NCBI RefSeq assembly: GCF_900188225.1
Contig: NZ_FZOC01000001.1
Location: forward strand, 1 to 64,000
Length of the DNA stretch: 64,000 nucleotides
Source of the DNA: Humidesulfovibrio mexicanus
GTDB lineage: Bacteria; Desulfobacterota; Desulfovibrionia; Desulfovibrionales; Desulfovibrionaceae
Direction: 5' to 3'
This document shows positions 61,001 through 64,000 of the stretch, one piece after another. The position numbers and the translations under genes are program-made. The notes beneath the pieces are model-generated. The model did no database searches. It was given only the letters and a program-made list of their open reading frames with translations, and had not been told where the DNA came from. Position 1 is the first letter of the stretch, and each line of letters opens with the position of its first letter.

Positions 61001-62008
61001 CTACGTCGTCCCCAATTGCCGCAGGGCCAAAAACACCAACGCGGCCACAAGCCCTGCCGCAGGGATGGTGATGATCCAGGCGATGACCATGTTCCCGGCC
61101 ACACCCCAGCGCACGGCGGACAGACGCTTGCTTGCGCCGACCCCAAGCACGGATGTGGAGATGACATGCGTGGTGCTGATGGGCGCGCCCATGTGGCTGG
61201 CCGCAGTGATGACCATGGCGGCAGCGGTTTCCGCCGCACAGCCGTGAATCGGCTCCAGCTTGAAAATCTTGTGCCCCATGGTCTTGACGATCTTCCAGCC
61301 GCCGGTGGCGGTTCCAAGTCCCATGGCCATGGCGCAGGAAAGCTTGACCCAAAGCGGGACGTGGATCTCAGGTATTTCGTGTGAGAGAAACAAGGCCAAA
61401 GTGATGATGCCCATGGTTTTCTGGGCATCGTTTTGCCCGTGGCTGGTGGCCATGAAAGCCGAGGAGACGATTTGCAGTTTGCGGAATAGGGTGTTGACTT
61501 TGCGGGGTTTCGCCTTGTGGAACAGCCATGTCAGCAGGACCATGATGACGTATCCGCCCAGAAACCCCGCCATGGGCGAAAGCACAAGGGGCAGGATGAC
61601 CTTCTTGAAGATCGAGGCGAAATTGAGTGCGTCGAAGCCGCTGTAAGCCGCCGCGGCTCCCATAAGGCCGCCGATGAGCGCATGGGAGGAGGAAGAGGGA
61701 AGCCCCAAATACCAAGTGAGAAGATTCCAGAAAATCGCACCGAACAGTGCTGCGAGTACAATGGTCTGGCAACCGGCGACGACTTCGGCGTTGACGATCC
61801 CGCTGCCGATTGTTCTCGCCACCTGCTCGCCCATGAGCGCTCCGGCGAGATTCAGCATGGCGGCCATTACGACGGCCATCTTGGGCGAAAGGACTTTGGT
61901 GGAGACAATGGTTGCGATGGCGTTGGCGGAATCGTGCGCGCCGTTGGTATAATCGAAAAAAAGCGCCAACGCGACAATGGCCACCAGCATCAAAGGCAGA
62001 TCAGGCAT
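61001..62008 (-). CDS. pit: Inorganic phosphate transporter, PiT family
   Basis: A 335-residue membrane protein with duplicated PiT signatures: FDYTNGAHDSANAIATIVST near the N-terminus and SSAFMATSHGQNDAQKTMGI in the middle. About ten membrane helices. It takes up phosphate, usually as metal-phosphate with protons or sodium. It overlaps the DUF47 gene by 8 bp. Confidence 0.93.
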   Translation of the reverse strand: MPDLPLMLVAIVALALFFDYTNGAHDSANAIATIVSTKVLSPKMAVVMAAMLNLAGALMGEQVARTIGSGIVNAEVVAGCQTIVLAALFGAIFWNLLTWYLGLPSSSSHALIGGLMGAAAAYSGFDALNFASIFKKVILPLVLSPMAGFLGGYVIMVLLTWLFHKAKPRKVNTLFRKLQIVSSAFMATSHGQNDAQKTMGIITLALFLSHEIPEIHVPLWVKLSCAMAMGLGTATGGWKIVKTMGHKIFKLEPIHGCAAETAAAMVITAASHMGAPISTTHVISTSVLGVGASKRLSAVRWGVAGNMVIAWIITIPAAGLVAALVFLALRQLGTT

Positions 62009-62630
62009 TTTTCAGCACCACCCCTTCGATGATGTCGGCCAACCGTTCAGCCTGGTTCACGGCCTGCTCGATCCTGTCATAAATGTGGGTCCACTTGACG
62101 ATCTCCATGACCGAATCAAACCCAGTGAGCTTGATGTCGTAGACTTCGCCCAAGGCCACAAGCAGCAGCATCTCGCATTCGTACTTGAGCGACTTCACTT
62201 TCTTTGCGTTCTCTTCGACGGGCTTGCGTTCCCGAAGGCGGTCAAGCATCCTTCCGCCCTCTTGAACCATGATGGCGAGGTTCATGACGAGCTTCTTGGC
62301 CGGGAATTTAACGGCGTGGAAGTCGTAGAGGCCGATGCGGGTGCTGATGGCCTTGATGAGGTTCAGCAGGTCTTCCTGGGCGATGTTGATGTTGTGGATG
62401 TCTTCGCGATCAATGGGGGTAATGAAGGTCAGGGACAGCTGCTGGGATATCCTTCGGGCGATGCCGTTTCCGGCTTCCTCGATGATGTTGATGGACTTGC
62501 ACTTGTTCTCAACGTCTTCGAATTCTTGAAATATGCTGTTCAGCGCGGCCACGGCCTCGTTGAGTTTAAGAAACTGTTCCTGGAAGAGGTCAAAAAACTG
62601 GATTTCCTTAGGAAAAAAGCTGAACCCCAT
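62001..62630 (-). CDS. DUF47 PhoU-like Pit accessory protein
   Basis: A 209-residue all-helical protein of the PhoU/DUF47 family (FFDLFQEQFLKLNEAVAAL; ITPIDREDIHNI; AKKVKSLKYECEML). Such proteins are encoded with PiT transporters and are thought to regulate them. GGAGAG precedes the ATG. First gene of the pair. Confidence 0.9.
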   Translation of the reverse strand: MGFSFFPKEIQFFDLFQEQFLKLNEAVAALNSIFQEFEDVENKCKSINIIEEAGNGIARRISQQLSLTFITPIDREDIHNINIAQEDLLNLIKAISTRIGLYDFHAVKFPAKKLVMNLAIMVQEGGRMLDRLRERKPVEENAKKVKSLKYECEMLLLVALGEVYDIKLTGFDSVMEIVKWTHIYDRIEQAVNQAERLADIIEGVVLKNA

Positions 62631-62885
62631 AGGCTCTCCTTACGGATGGCATCCTTCGCCGTGGCATCGGCGGAAACTCACGGCGGCGACATGCCGCCAA
62701 ACCATTCAAGCATACTCCGAGGCTTCTCGTCTGCCAAGTCAAAAGCGACCATGGGCGGCGGACGCCAACCTTGACACTGGTCATCAAAATGCGCAGAACA
62801 GGCTATGCTGTCCAACCCATCTTCATGCGTGCATCATTGTGACCCTCTGGTGAAGGCGCCCCCCGTGCACGATGCATGTGGAAAT
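62631..62885. other. Intergenic region between DUF47 and tRNA-Lys terminator
   Basis: About 255 bp with no supported gene. It should contain the promoter of the phosphate-transport pair (minus strand), but no clear Pho box or sigma-70 match was found. Confidence 0.4.
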
Positions 62886-62916
62886 AAAAAAAGCCGACCC
62901 AAGTTGGATCGGCTTT
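62886..62916 (-). terminator. Rho-independent terminator after tRNA-Lys
   Basis: On the minus strand, stem AAAGCCGATCC / GGGTCGGCTTT with loop AACTT, then a T tract; 12 bp past the tRNA 3' end. Confidence 0.88.
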
Positions 62917-62927
62917 TGTGTCTTACG

Positions 62928-63003
62928 TGGTGGGTCACCAAGGAATCGAACCTTGAACCTCCGGATTAAGAGTCCGCTGCTCTACCAATTGAGCTAGTGA
63001 CCC
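62928..63003 (-). tRNA. tRNA-Lys (anticodon CTT)
   Basis: A 76-nt tRNA: acceptor GGGTCAC / GTGACCC, anticodon CTT in the loop CTCTTAA, T-arm CAAGGTTCGATTCCTTG, encoded CCA. Confidence 0.97.
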
Positions 63004-63043
63004 ACGTTTGCGTTGCGTCGTTGTCGTCGTCAGCGCGAAAAGG

Positions 63044-63072
63044 GGTCTACGCAAACGGGCTTTCTTTGTCAA
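63044..63072 (-). promoter_or_regulatory. Sigma-70-like promoter for tRNA-Lys
   Basis: On the minus strand TTGACA, 17 bp, TAGACC, ending 41 bp upstream of the mature tRNA. Confidence 0.6.
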
Positions 63073-63099
63073 CACGAAAAAATGCATTAGGCAAAAAAA

Positions 63100-64000
63100 A
63101 TGTCACGGAAATTCCTAACATTTCTTGTAAGTATCATCATTTCAACATGTTGCACCAGCTTGACCGCTTCGGCCATGGAGCGGCACGGCGATTTGCCACT
63201 GGGCACGCAATGGACGGCCTTTGAACTCACGCCTGCGGAGCTGCAGCAGACGGGGCTCATGGGGCCGGGCCTGGTTGTGCTCTTTGTCGAGCCGGATCGA
63301 GGCTGGTACACGTACACGGACCAGCCAGGAGAGGACGCAAAGCCCACGCGCCTTCAGGCGAGCATGGAAACAAAGCCGCTGACGGTGCTGTATCCCCCTG
63401 GGGTCGCGAAGGAAAACCCGCTTCATGCCGGAAAGCAGGTCTTCACGTACATCGGTAGGACACCGCTGTTCGTGCCATTGCCGGTCTTGCCCCCATCCGG
63501 AGACACGCCCAGGCTGGCTGCGCAACTTGATCTGCTGCTATGCTCTCAGGACAAGTGCCTTCCCGTCCGCATCAAGCTGGAAAGCACACTGCCGGCCCCT
63601 CTGCTGCGCGATGCGGACAAACAGCCTTGGTGGCCGCAGCTGCTTGCCGCCGCAAAAATCGCAAGCACAAGCACGCGGAAGTCCACACAGCTCTCCGAAA
63701 CCATGGGAAATCCGGACACAATGCCACGAACGGAGAGTTCGGCCTGGGCGGATCTGCGCCCTCGTTATTTCCAACCGGAGCTTGAGGTTTCGGGCCTTGT
63801 CAAGGCCGTGCTCCTGGGAGTTCTGGCTGGTTTCATACTGAACTTCATGCCGTGCGTGCTGCCCGTCATCAGCATCAAGCTTTCAGCGCTGCTCGCTGGG
63901 GGCGGCATTGAAGATGCCGCTCGGCGCAGAAGCGGTTTCAGGCGGCATAACCTTTTCTTCGCCTTCGGAATCATGCTGTATTTTCTATTCCTCGGCGGTC
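63100..64000 (+). CDS. DsbD/ScsB-like thiol-disulfide transporter (N-terminal part; cut by window end)
   Basis: At least 300 residues, running off the right edge. A signal peptide (FLTFLVSIIISTCCTSLTASA) precedes an exported beta-rich domain of about 200 residues with a Cys pair in LLLCSQDKCLPV, as in the DsbD N-terminal domain. Membrane helices begin near residue 230 with NFMPCVLPVISIKL, the hallmark Cys of the DsbD/CcdA electron-transfer channel. It would pass electrons from cytoplasmic thioredoxin to periplasmic proteins. No strong ribosome-binding site precedes ATG 63100. Confidence 0.85.
   Translation, partial: MSRKFLTFLVSIIISTCCTSLTASAMERHGDLPLGTQWTAFELTPAELQQTGLMGPGLVVLFVEPDRGWYTYTDQPGEDAKPTRLQASMETKPLTVLYPPGVAKENPLHAGKQVFTYIGRTPLFVPLPVLPPSGDTPRLAAQLDLLLCSQDKCLPVRIKLESTLPAPLLRDADKQPWWPQLLAAAKIASTSTRKSTQLSETMGNPDTMPRTESSAWADLRPRYFQPELEVSGLVKAVLLGVLAGFILNFMPCVLPVISIKLSALLAGGGIEDAARRRSGFRRHNLFFAFGIMLYFLFLGG

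Noticed and set aside
60880-61428. Upstream extension of the response-regulator phosphatase frame
   Set aside because: It overlaps pit on the same strand in another frame and has no domain similarity; the receiver domain starts right after ATG 60879.

Overview
The window is a GC-rich piece of bacterial chromosome. The gene set suggests a Gram-negative, probably sulfate-reducing member of the Desulfovibrionales. It has a four-haem cytochrome of the c3 type, lolA, msbA, hslVU, a carD-like regulator, a long-leader rho, moaA-pathway genes mobA/moeA and the order ispE / tRNA-Gln / prs / rplY / pth. Taxonomy is inferred from gene content; no 16S gene is present.

Layout. (1) 1-10.8 kb, all on the minus strand: a compact surface-glycan operon that apparently makes and attaches an unusual sugar. 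It encodes an SGNH hydrolase, an SDR, a fused sugar-1-P nucleotidyltransferase/HAD phosphatase, a heptose-type GHMP kinase, an orphan E1 alpha/beta thiamine-diphosphate enzyme, a GDP-fucose-synthase-like reductase, a ColD-like PLP enzyme with His in place of the Lys, a B12/radical-SAM enzyme and a GT2 glycosyltransferase. (2) 10.9-25.2 kb: housekeeping genes: tRNA-Leu(GAG)-secG-tpiA-rimI, a Nudix-like gene, suhB, an mreB-like gene, gcvT, an L,D-transpeptidase-like pair, a DUF374 acyltransferase with msbA, an rRNA pseudouridine synthase, lolA, a gapN-type dehydrogenase and a BON protein.

(3) 25.3-37.2 kb: a short (about 11.9 kb) Mu-like transposable element. Both termini can be recognised: three direct copies of a roughly 20-bp site at the left and two inverted copies at the right. 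It carries a CI-type repressor with palindromic operators, MuA- and MuB-like transposition genes, an HU-like protein, gp16 and Mor. Of the virion genes only the protease, the tail-assembly chaperone (with a probable -2 frameshift extension) and the tape measure are present. Portal, terminase, capsid, sheath, tube, baseplate and fibre genes are absent. It is either a deletion derivative or a Mu-based satellite.

(4) 37.3-50.3 kb, mostly plus strand: tRNA-Arg(CCT), a degQ/htrA protease, ispE overlapping tRNA-Gln, prs, rplY, pth, carD, rho, a BepA-like M48 protease, ribF, a macro-domain protein, hslV, hslU and a hotdog thioesterase. (5) 50.3-54.1 kb, minus strand: a tetrahaem cytochrome, a DRTGG/Pta-like protein and an ADP-forming acyl-CoA synthetase, then mobA-moeA and tRNA-Thr(CGT) on the plus strand. 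(6) 56.6-63 kb: an HDOD signalling protein facing a three-gene partner-switching operon (response-regulator phosphatase, fused RsbW-RsbV, Hpt-STAS), then a Pit phosphate transporter with its PhoU-like partner and tRNA-Lys(CTT). The window ends inside a DsbD-like gene.

Start codons were chosen by Shine-Dalgarno sequence, overlap with neighbours and family length, and often differ from the longest ORF. No BLAST, HMM or folding program was run; families are named from motifs recognised by eye.
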